DNA from: Paracoccaceae bacterium
GTDB lineage: Bacteria; Pseudomonadota; Alphaproteobacteria; Rhodobacterales; Rhodobacteraceae
Assembly (NCBI GenBank): GCA_016938875.1
Contig: JAFGTV010000056.1
Span: 1 to 59,917, forward strand
Reading direction: 5' to 3'
Length of the DNA stretch: 59,917 nucleotides
Both the position numbers and the translations under genes were made by a program. Below, piece after piece: positions 46,596 through 54,329 of this stretch (positions are counted from its first letter, which is position 1; every line of letters begins with the position of its first letter). A model generated the notes under the pieces. That model worked only from the letters and a program-made list of their open reading frames with translations, had not been told where the DNA came from and did not search any database.

Positions 46596-47720
46596 TCAGG
46601 CGTTGGTGATGATTTCCACATACTCGTTGCGGATCGGGTCGAAGAACGGGGTAGAGGCCTGCCACCACCACATGTTGCCCAGCACCGCGTCGGTATAGAC
46701 CTCGTTGAACTGGCGCTTGAACTCGTCATTGGCAAAGTTCGCAGCCTCCGCCACGGCCGAGTTGTAGCCGGTGTTGTTCGAGAACATGCCGCCCACTTCG
46801 GGCTGGAGCATGAAGTTCATGAACGCGACCGCCTGTTCGGGGTTCGGCGCGCCGCGCAGCATGCCCATCGAGTCCATCCAGGTGATGATGCCCTCTTTCG
46901 GCGCGCGGTAGACGAAGTCGGGGTTTTCGCGGTTCAACAGCAGCCCGGTGGTATCCCAGGTCTGGCCGATGACACAGCCGGCATCCTTGAACGCCGCGGT
47001 CGCCTCGGTGGCGTTGTTCCAGAAGGCGCCGAAATTGTCCTTGTGGGCCAGGATCCACTGGGTGACGGCGCCCCAGACGCGGCGGGCGTCCTCTTCGGAT
47101 TTGTAGACATCCAGCATACGGTTCGAGGGCACCTCGCCGGTGGCATCCAGATAGAGACCGGCCCCCATGATGACCGATTTCTGGCGGAACGCGGCGGCGC
47201 CCTTGGCGGCCTCTTGCAGGAACATGTCGCCATAGGACAGATCGGCATCCGCGATCGGCAGCTTGGCGCGGTTCAGGGTCATCCCCTCGGTGCCCCAGTC
47301 AAAGGGCAGCAGGATCTGGTTGCCGGCATGCATGCCGCCCAGGCCGACGCTGTCACGCAGAAAGCTGGGAATGATCGCGCCGGTATTCACGCTGTCGGGG
47401 ATCGGGGCGAAATAGCTCTCGCCGTTTTCGTCCAGATAGTTCACGGCGGTGTCGATCGACGGGAAAACGATATCGAAATCCGACGCGTTCGAGGCGCGCA
47501 CGGTCGACTGGGCCTCATCGTTCGAGCCATAGGTCGTCAGCTCCAGCTTGATGCCGGTTTCGGCCTCGAACTTTTCGGCGATGTTGGGCTGGATGTAGTC
47601 CTGCCAGGCATAGACCTTGACCGTGCCCGAAGAGGCCAGCGCGTCGCTGGCCCGCAAAAGCGCGGGGGCAGCGACGGCGGCGCCGGTCAGCTGCAGGGCG
47701 GTGCGGCGAGAGAACTTCAT
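46596..47720 (-). CDS. extracellular solute-binding protein (PotD/PotF-like)
   Basis: 374 residues. The N-terminus MKFSRRTALQLTGAAVAAPA carries a twin-arginine-type signal, so export is probably by Tat. The mature part is the polyamine-type periplasmic-binding fold (VKVYAWQDYIQPNIAEKFEAE, DIVFPSIDTAVNY, LLPFDWGTEGMTLN, VIGQTWDTTGLL). It heads the importer operon and is divergent from ugd. Ligand class (polyamine or similar cationic amine) is by homology only. Confidence 0.9.
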   Translation of the reverse strand: MKFSRRTALQLTGAAVAAPALLRASDALASSGTVKVYAWQDYIQPNIAEKFEAETGIKLELTTYGSNDEAQSTVRASNASDFDIVFPSIDTAVNYLDENGESYFAPIPDSVNTGAIIPSFLRDSVGLGGMHAGNQILLPFDWGTEGMTLNRAKLPIADADLSYGDMFLQEAAKGAAAFRQKSVIMGAGLYLDATGEVPSNRMLDVYKSEEDARRVWGAVTQWILAHKDNFGAFWNNATEATAAFKDAGCVIGQTWDTTGLLLNRENPDFVYRAPKEGIITWMDSMGMLRGAPNPEQAVAFMNFMLQPEVGGMFSNNTGYNSAVAEAANFANDEFKRQFNEVYTDAVLGNMWWWQASTPFFDPIRNEYVEIITNA

Positions 47721-47785
47721 GTGTTAGTCCCTTCTTTCTGTTTCCCGGAAGCCACGCGTCTGCGTGGTGCAAGCGGCGGCTAACG

Positions 47786-47803
47786 CGCAATCGTAACATT
47801 GCG
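47786..47803. promoter_or_regulatory. inverted repeat CGCAAT-N6-ATTGCG upstream of the importer operon
   Basis: Perfect 6-bp arms around CGTAAC, 65 nt before the solute-binding protein start in the 221-nt gap to ugd. This could be an operator for the importer operon. The rest of the gap is relatively AT-rich (GTAACAGGTTTACAACG nearby) but gives no clear promoter pair. Confidence 0.35.
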
Positions 47804-47941
47804 TTGATGGAAAAGTAACAGGTTTACAACGCCATCTGTTCCGTGCGGCCCCGGCCCCACCCGGGACCGGTGCGCGCTGTTGACTTGCGCTGCGAGTTGA
47901 CGCATCGCCTAATGGGTCGGTCGGGTCCACGGAGGGGTGAC

Positions 47942-49267
47942 ATGAAGATTGCGATGGTCGGAACAGGCTATGTTGGCCTGGTGTCTGGTGTGTGTTTTTC
48001 CGATTTCGGGCATGAAGTTGTCTGCGTCGACAAGGATCCCCGCAAGATCGAGATGCTGGAACGCGGCGAGGTTCCGATCTATGAGCCGGGCCTGGACGAG
48101 GTGATGGCGCGCAACGTCGCCGCCGGGCGGCTGTCGTTCACCGGCGATCTGGCCCGTGCCGTGGATGGTGCCGATGCGGTGTTCATCGCGGTGGGCACAC
48201 CGACGCGGCGCGGCGACGGACATGCGGATCTGACCTACGTGATGGCCGCCGCCGAGGAAATTGGCCGCTCGATGACCAGCTATACCGTGGTGGTCACCAA
48301 ATCCACGGTGCCCGTCGGAACCAATCGCCAGGTCCAAAAAGTGATCAGCGCGGCCAATCCCAAGGCCGAATTCGACGTGGCCTCGAACCCTGAATTCCTG
48401 CGCGAAGGCGCCGCGATCGACGATTTCATGCGCCCCGACCGGGTCGTCGTGGGCGTCCAGACCGAGCGCGCCCAAGAGGTGATGGCCGACATCTATCGCC
48501 CCTTGTTCCTGCGCGATTTTCCCATCGTCTATACCGATCTGGAATCGGCCGAGATGATCAAATACGCCGCCAACGCCTTTCTGGCGACCAAGATCACCTT
48601 TATCAACGAAATGGCGATCCTGTGCGAAAAGGTCGGTGCCGACATCAAGGCGGTATCGCGCGGCATGGGCCTGGACGGGCGCATCGGCAACAAGTTCCTG
48701 CATGCCGGGCCCGGCTATGGCGGGTCGTGTTTCCCCAAGGATACCACCGCATTGGCCCGGATCGGGCAGAGCCATGCCGCGCCGTGCCACATCACCGAGA
48801 CGGTCATCAAGGTCAACGAAGAGGTCAAGCGCCGGATGATCGACAAGGTGGTCGATCTGTGCGGCGGGTCGGTGAACGGCAAGACGATCGCGGTGCTGGG
48901 TGTCACCTTCAAACCCAATACCGACGACATGCGCGATGCGCCCGCGCTGACCATCGTGCCCGCCCTGGTGGGCAGCGGCGCCAAGGTGCGCGTGGTCGAC
49001 CCCCAGGGGCGGCGCGAAGGCGAGGCCTTGTTGCCCGGCGTGCAATGGGTGGACGATGCCTATAAGGCCGCGCAAAAGGCCGATGCGCTGGTCCTGTTGA
49101 CCGAGTGGAACGAGTTTCGCGGCCTGGACCTGAAACGCCTGGCCAAGAAGATGGCCGCGCCCCGGATGGCCGACCTGCGCAACATCTACGCGCCCCAGGA
49201 TGCCCAACGCGCCGGGTTCGAGGCCTATGTCGGCGTCGGCCGCGTGGGGTTCGATACAACCGGCTGA
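47942..49267 (+). CDS. ugd: UDP-glucose 6-dehydrogenase
   Basis: 441 residues. N-terminal NAD-binding MKIAMVGTGYVGLVSGVC; the catalytic Cys is in GPGYGGSCFPKDT; the central dimer helix and LGVTFKPNTDDMRDAPA in the UDP-binding domain are complete. It oxidises UDP-glucose to UDP-glucuronate for exopolysaccharide or glycolipid synthesis. GGAGG sits 7 nt before the ATG at 47942. A sugar transferase gene 10 kb away may use its products, though that is inference. Confidence 0.96.
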   Translation: MKIAMVGTGYVGLVSGVCFSDFGHEVVCVDKDPRKIEMLERGEVPIYEPGLDEVMARNVAAGRLSFTGDLARAVDGADAVFIAVGTPTRRGDGHADLTYVMAAAEEIGRSMTSYTVVVTKSTVPVGTNRQVQKVISAANPKAEFDVASNPEFLREGAAIDDFMRPDRVVVGVQTERAQEVMADIYRPLFLRDFPIVYTDLESAEMIKYAANAFLATKITFINEMAILCEKVGADIKAVSRGMGLDGRIGNKFLHAGPGYGGSCFPKDTTALARIGQSHAAPCHITETVIKVNEEVKRRMIDKVVDLCGGSVNGKTIAVLGVTFKPNTDDMRDAPALTIVPALVGSGAKVRVVDPQGRREGEALLPGVQWVDDAYKAAQKADALVLLTEWNEFRGLDLKRLAKKMAAPRMADLRNIYAPQDAQRAGFEAYVGVGRVGFDTTG

Positions 49268-49416
49268 AACGGGTTTGGCGTGGTGACCCTCGTCCTCTAA
49301 AATTCCACCCGCGTCGGCCGCCTTGCGATCCTGCCCCCGTGGCGGGACCATCACCGGGACAACGGGCGGCCCGATACCCCCTTTCGGTTCGCCCGCCCAC
49401 ATCCTAATAAGGCCAG

Positions 49417-50478
49417 ATGCCGCTGATCCTCTCCTCGCTCACCGAGCTTTCCGCACTGGCCTTCGATGACATCATCGACGTGCGCTCTCCTGCCGAATAC
49501 GCCGAGGATCACATCCCCGGCGCGATCTCGCTGCCTGCGCTGGACAATGACCAGCGCGCGCAGATCGGCACGATCTATACCCAGGAAAGCCCGTTTCGCG
49601 CGCGCCGCCTGGGGGCTGCACTGGTGGCGCGCAACGTGGCGCATTACCTGGAAACCACGCTGGCCGACCGGCCCAAGGGCTGGCGCCCGCTGGTCTATTG
49701 CTGGCGCGGCGGGCAACGCTCTGGCAGCGTGGCGATGATCCTGCGCCAGATCGGCTGGCAGGCCGAAACCATCGACGGCGGCTGGCGCAGCTATCGCCGC
49801 CTGGTCAAAACCACGCTTTACGAGGATCTTTGGCCCACCCCGGTCGTGGTGCTGGATGGCGATACCGGCACCGCCAAGACCGACCTGCTGGCCCTGTTGG
49901 CGGAGGCCGGGGTGCAGGTGCTGGACCTGGAGGGGATGGCGAATCACCGTGGCTCGCTTTTCGGGGCGATGCCGGGCGGGCAGCCTGCGCAAAAGGGGTT
50001 CGAGACCGAGCTGGCCTTTGCCCGCATGGGGCTGGACCCCGCCCGCGTGGTGGTGGTCGAGGCCGAGTCCAGCAAGATCGGCCATATCAACCTGCCGCCC
50101 GGCCTATGGCGGGCGATGAAATCGGCCCCCCGACTGGTCCTGGCGGCCCCGCTGGCGGCGCGTGCGGAATACCTGGCGCGGCGCTATGCCGACGTGACCA
50201 GCGACCCCGCCCGTCTGCTCGCCACGATCGAGGGGCTGGCCCCCCAACATCCGCGCGCCCAGATCGACGCCTGGCGCGAAATGGCCCAGGCGCGCGCCTA
50301 TGAGGAACTGGCCGCGACGCTGATGGCCGATCACTATGACCCGCGCTATGGCCGTCAGCGCGACCGGTTCGACGATCGCCCCTGTGCGCAGCTCGATCTG
50401 ACGGCGCTGGACCCGGCGACATTGCAGGCCGCGGTGCCGGGGATCGTCGCGGCGATCGGCAAGCTCAGCGCAGGGTGA
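49417..50478 (+). CDS. mnmH: tRNA 2-selenouridine synthase
   Basis: 353 residues. The N-terminal rhodanese domain has FDDIIDVRSPAEYAEDHIPG and the catalytic Cys 95 in VYCWRGGQRSGS; a C-terminal P-loop domain follows (VLDGDTGTAKTDLL, about residue 145). It replaces sulfur with selenium at the wobble 2-thiouridine of certain tRNAs (Lys, Glu, Gln), using selenophosphate. Convergent with selD, the two 3' ends overlapping by 14 nt. Confidence 0.94.
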   Translation: MPLILSSLTELSALAFDDIIDVRSPAEYAEDHIPGAISLPALDNDQRAQIGTIYTQESPFRARRLGAALVARNVAHYLETTLADRPKGWRPLVYCWRGGQRSGSVAMILRQIGWQAETIDGGWRSYRRLVKTTLYEDLWPTPVVVLDGDTGTAKTDLLALLAEAGVQVLDLEGMANHRGSLFGAMPGGQPAQKGFETELAFARMGLDPARVVVVEAESSKIGHINLPPGLWRAMKSAPRLVLAAPLAARAEYLARRYADVTSDPARLLATIEGLAPQHPRAQIDAWREMAQARAYEELAATLMADHYDPRYGRQRDRFDDRPCAQLDLTALDPATLQAAVPGIVAAIGKLSAG

Positions 50479-52651
50479 TCCGGGGCGGGCCGGCGGTGAT
50501 CGTACCGATCCGCGCCGCCCCCTCGCCCAGATCCGTCAGCAGGGCGTCGGCCGCGGTCCCCGGCACGGCGGCCAGCAGCCCGCCCGCCGTCTGCGGATCG
50601 AACAGCAACGCGGTGCCCGCATCGGCGATATCCACGCCCTCCATCTGCTTGGCAACAGCGGCGTTCTGGGCAAAGAGCGTCGAGCGGATGCCACCCTGGG
50701 CCAGCCGCAGCGCCCCGGCCATCAACGGCAGGTCAGCCACCCTGAGATCGGCCCCCACGCCCGAGGCGCGCAGCATCGACATCAGGTGCCCGGCCAGCCC
50801 ATAGCCCGTCACGTCGGTCATCGCATGGGCCAGCGGCGTCAGCAGGCGGGCGGCATCGCCCTGGGGCCGCTGCATCCACCCAAGGGCGGCCAGAACCTCG
50901 GGGCCGGTGGCCTTTTTCTGCATCTCGGCGGCCAGGATCGTGCCGGTGCCCAGCGGTTTGGTCAGGATCAACGCATCGCCCGGCTGCGCCCCCTCCAGCC
51001 CCAGGATGCGATCCCTGGCCAGCCCCGTTACCGTGAACCCGATGGTCAGTTCGGCCCCGGTAGAGCTGTGCCCGCCAGCCAGATCGGCCCCTGCGGCGTG
51101 CAGCACCTCTTGGGCGCCGATCAGGATTTCGCGCAAGGTCGCGGCCTGCATCCGGTCGCTCATGCGCGGCAAAATGACGGTGGACAGGGCCACCTGCGGG
51201 TCCGCGCCCATCGCCCAGATATCGCCCAGCGCGTGGGTCGCGGCGATCCGCGCCATCACATAGGGATCCTCGGTCACCGCGCGCAGATGATCGGTGCTGA
51301 GCACCTGCATTCCCGCCCCACAGGCCAGCACCCCCGCGTCATCGCCCGCCCCGCGCAACACGTCCGCGCGGCTGGGGGATGCCAGGGTGTCCAGCGCACC
51401 GGCCAGCGTCGCCGCACCGGGTTTTGCCGCGCAGCCGCCGCAGGGCGGTTGGCTGCCGCCCGCGACCTGAGCCATGTCCAGGGCCGCGCCACGGGGTATT
51501 TTCGGGGCAAGGTCCATGTCGGGCAGGTGATGGAACCGATCCATGAACTTGCGGTCGATCCGGTTTTTCCAGCGCCAGACCCAAGCCCCCTCGATCCGCC
51601 GTTCCAGCCGGTCGGCGGCGGCGCGTTTGCCGCCCATCGAGATCAGTTTCAGATAGTCCTTTTGCGGGTGATAAGGCTTTTGCCGCCCGCCGGTCAGCGC
51701 AGCCGCCAGGTTGTGCAGCAACACCGGCGCCTCGCGCACCGCATAGACGCCGGCCTTGGGGCGGGGATCGTGGCTGAGATGGGCGCAATCCCCGACCGCG
51801 TAGATCAGCGGATCGGTGGGCGAGCGCAGGGTTTCATCCACCGTTACAAAGCCATTGGTCAGATCCAGGCCGGTTTCAGCCAGCCAGTCCTGGGGCCGCG
51901 CACCCGCCGCACCGATCACGATCCCGGCGGGGATCGCCTCGCCCCCGCTCAGAACGGTGCCCTCGGCGGTGATGCGGTCGATCGTGACGCCGGTGCGCAG
52001 GGTGACGCCCTGTGCCGCGATCTGGTCCATCAGGGCCGCGCGCGCGCCAGAGCGCACGTCGCGCAGCACCTCGGGGGCGGCGTCCAGCAGCGTGACCTCT
52101 GGCTGCAGCCCGGCCTGGGTCAGCCGATGCCGCGCGGCCAGGGCCAGTTCGACGCCGGCCACACCCGCACCGATGACGGTGACGCGGGGGGCGACCGCCC
52201 CGGCGCGGGCGCGTTCGACATAGTCCTGCCAGGCCTCGGCAAAGGCGCCCAGCGGCTTGGCCGGCACCGCGTGATCGGCAAAGCCCGGCAGCGCGGGCAG
52301 GTCGGAGGTGATGCCGATGTCGATCGAGGCCAGGTCGTAATAGACATCCGGCCGCCCCGGCACCGTGATCCGCCGCGCCGCGCGATCAATCCCGGTCGCC
52401 CGGCCCAGGATCAGCCGCGCCCCGGCATGGCGGGCCAGCGGCACCAGGTCCATTTCCAACTGGTCGCGGGTGTAGTGGCCAGCGATCAGCCCCGGCAACA
52501 TGCCCGAATAGGGCGCGGTGGGGCCGGGGTTGATCAGGGTCAGCCGCACCCCTGGAACCGGCTTCATCCCCCAGGACCGCAACACCAGCGCGTGGGTGTG
52601 ACCCCCACCGATCAGAACCAGGTCACGGGTCAGGGGAAGGGGGGATTGCAT
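50465..52651 (-). CDS. selD: SelD, selenophosphate synthase fused to an N-terminal FAD oxidoreductase
   Basis: 728 residues. The N-terminal half (about 1-375) is an NADH dehydrogenase-like FAD protein (VLIGGGHTHALVL, VGDCAHLSHDP). The SelD half begins at about residue 400 with PCGGCAAK, a Cys pair followed by the conserved Lys of the active site (no selenocysteine needed), then LRGAGDDAGVL, STDHL, GDIWAMGADP and AGGHSSTGAELTIG. It makes selenophosphate from selenide and ATP; the oxidoreductase may supply or reduce selenium species. Such fusions are known. Confidence 0.95.
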   Translation of the reverse strand: MQSPLPLTRDLVLIGGGHTHALVLRSWGMKPVPGVRLTLINPGPTAPYSGMLPGLIAGHYTRDQLEMDLVPLARHAGARLILGRATGIDRAARRITVPGRPDVYYDLASIDIGITSDLPALPGFADHAVPAKPLGAFAEAWQDYVERARAGAVAPRVTVIGAGVAGVELALAARHRLTQAGLQPEVTLLDAAPEVLRDVRSGARAALMDQIAAQGVTLRTGVTIDRITAEGTVLSGGEAIPAGIVIGAAGARPQDWLAETGLDLTNGFVTVDETLRSPTDPLIYAVGDCAHLSHDPRPKAGVYAVREAPVLLHNLAAALTGGRQKPYHPQKDYLKLISMGGKRAAADRLERRIEGAWVWRWKNRIDRKFMDRFHHLPDMDLAPKIPRGAALDMAQVAGGSQPPCGGCAAKPGAATLAGALDTLASPSRADVLRGAGDDAGVLACGAGMQVLSTDHLRAVTEDPYVMARIAATHALGDIWAMGADPQVALSTVILPRMSDRMQAATLREILIGAQEVLHAAGADLAGGHSSTGAELTIGFTVTGLARDRILGLEGAQPGDALILTKPLGTGTILAAEMQKKATGPEVLAALGWMQRPQGDAARLLTPLAHAMTDVTGYGLAGHLMSMLRASGVGADLRVADLPLMAGALRLAQGGIRSTLFAQNAAVAKQMEGVDIADAGTALLFDPQTAGGLLAAVPGTAADALLTDLGEGAARIGTITAGPPRITLR

Positions 52652-52711
52652 CGGCGTCTCCGGCTGGGGTGTTCCGATGATATAGGGCGCCGCGGGGCGG
52701 GGCGACAGGGG

Positions 52712-53269
52712 TCAGGGCGCGCGCCACGCCCCCTGCCAGCCGTCAGCGGCACGAAATACCGCCCGGCGGTGGCGCGGCAAGCCCAGTTGCAGGGTCTCGA
52801 CCTCGACCACGGTGCCGCGCAGCACGCAATAGGCGCCGTCCTTGGCCCCGGCGACGTGATCCTGGGGTTGCGCAATCGGGGTGCCGGGGGCGGGGGTGCC
52901 GCCATAAAGGGTGCGTGCGGGGTCCGGCATGGCCTGCCAATAGGGAACCACCGCGTCCCCCTCCAGCACCTCGAACCGCACGCGCAGGCGGATTTGCAGC
53001 TTGGCGCGCGGTTCCCACACCACCAGGCTGGCCTGGGGATTGGCGCGCAGTTCATCCACCTTGGCGGCGCGCAGATCCGAATGTACCTCGATGCGGTTCT
53101 TGGACCGTTTCGCCTGGCGCAGCACGACGATGCGGGCCTCGGCCCCCTCGGCCCCGACGGTGGCCATCACCGGGTGGCGCGCCGGGGCGCGTTTCTCGAC
53201 CACGCCGCGGGAAAGCCTGCGCCAGACCTCGTCCAGGGTACCGGACAGGGTTTCGAAAGGGTCACTCAT
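52712..53269 (-). CDS. pyridoxamine 5'-phosphate oxidase-like FMN-binding protein
   Basis: 185 residues, split-barrel flavoprotein fold: ARHPVMATVGAEGAEARIVVLR, then NRIEVHSDLRAAKVDELRANP, and a QIRLRVRFEVLEGD strand. Resembles the Alr4036-type PNPOx-like family rather than PdxH itself. Ligand probably FMN; reaction unknown. Its ATG at 53269 lies 8 nt inside the end of the lipocalin-like gene, so it is the last gene of the downstream ABC operon and may be unrelated in function. Confidence 0.85.
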   Translation of the reverse strand: MSDPFETLSGTLDEVWRRLSRGVVEKRAPARHPVMATVGAEGAEARIVVLRQAKRSKNRIEVHSDLRAAKVDELRANPQASLVVWEPRAKLQIRLRVRFEVLEGDAVVPYWQAMPDPARTLYGGTPAPGTPIAQPQDHVAGAKDGAYCVLRGTVVEVETLQLGLPRHRRAVFRAADGWQGAWRAP

Positions 53270-54329
53270 AGCCAGTCATCTCCAGGTAGCCGCGCCCGGC
53301 ATGGCTGCCGCTGACGCGCACGGGCCCCTCCCAATAGGGGATGAGGGTGTCCATCCAAGCGGCCTCTTGCAGGGCGGTGACGGTGATGTCCAGCCCCTGC
53401 CGGGGTAGAGTCAGCCGCCAGACGGTGGGAATTTCCCGCCCGGCCACCCGTGACAGGCGCGTGGGCGTCATGCCCAATACGCCGGGCGCCAGCGGCGTGG
53501 CGGTGCCATCGGGCGCGATCCACGTGCCCACCGCATAGTCCCCACCGCCCCCACGCAGCCGATAGCCCATCAGCTTGGCCCCGCTATCGAGATGCAGCGA
53601 AACCCAGTCCCAGCCGTCCTGATCGCTGGCCAGCGGCTGGCTGGACCATTCGCGATCCAGCCAGGCCTGACCGGTGACCTGCACCGGCCCGTCGGGCAGG
53701 GTCAGGGTGCCGGTGACGCGATAAAAAGGTTGCGAATAATAGTTGCTGGCCTGGCCGCTTGCGGATTTCACCGAAAACCCTGCGTCACCATGCAGCACCA
53801 GCGGCCCCTCGGCCGTCAGGGTCAGCGCATAGGCGAAATCGGTCCCGCTGGCGGTCAGGTCCAGAACCGAGAGGGGGTCGTCGCCGGCCGCGGCACGGCT
53901 GTGCATCTGCCAGTCGTCGATCCACGCGGCAAAGGGCGTGGTGGTGACCCCGGCCTGCCCGATCCCGCCGCGTCCCAGCCGCATCGCGGAATAGTGGGCC
54001 CGGGGTGTGGTCAGCCCCGCATTGCCCATCCAGGCGGTGGCGGCGGCCCAGCCGGTGCCCGGATCGCCCGGCGCCAACGCATTGCGAAACAGCGTCCACT
54101 GCACGCCATAGTCCTGACCGTCAGGGCCAGTCAGATTGGCGGTCAGATACCACCATTCGATGCGGAACGCAGGATGCGCGCCGTGATCGCGGGGAAACTC
54201 CAGCGCCTGGCCTCGCTCTGGCAGGGCATAGCCATCGGCGGTCTGTCCCAGCCCGGCAAACCCCTGCGCCAGCGCGGGCAGCGGCAGCAGCAGTCCCAGG
54301 ATCAACGTGCAAAGGGCCCTAGCGTTCAT
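53262..54329 (-). CDS. AttH-like lipocalin/CrtC-type secreted protein
   Basis: 355 residues starting MNARALCTLILGLLLPLPAL, a signal peptide. The mature part matches the AttH/CrtC lipocalin-like family: HPAFRIEWWYLTANL near the start, YSAMRLGRGG, SGQASNYYSQPFYRVTG and WLDREWSSQPLASDQDGWDW. In Agrobacterium AttH is encoded with an AttEFG ABC system. Probably a periplasmic hydrophobic-ligand carrier; the reaction is not known (CrtC homologs hydrate carotenoids). Start at 54329, not the TTG at 54335. Confidence 0.88.
   Translation of the reverse strand: MNARALCTLILGLLLPLPALAQGFAGLGQTADGYALPERGQALEFPRDHGAHPAFRIEWWYLTANLTGPDGQDYGVQWTLFRNALAPGDPGTGWAAATAWMGNAGLTTPRAHYSAMRLGRGGIGQAGVTTTPFAAWIDDWQMHSRAAAGDDPLSVLDLTASGTDFAYALTLTAEGPLVLHGDAGFSVKSASGQASNYYSQPFYRVTGTLTLPDGPVQVTGQAWLDREWSSQPLASDQDGWDWVSLHLDSGAKLMGYRLRGGGGDYAVGTWIAPDGTATPLAPGVLGMTPTRLSRVAGREIPTVWRLTLPRQGLDITVTALQEAAWMDTLIPYWEGPVRVSGSHAGRGYLEMTGYE

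Noticed and set aside
50786-53314. Very long plus-strand open frame antisense to selD and the PNPOx-like gene
   Set aside because: Low-complexity Gly/Arg/His translation; selD has full family motifs on the minus strand.
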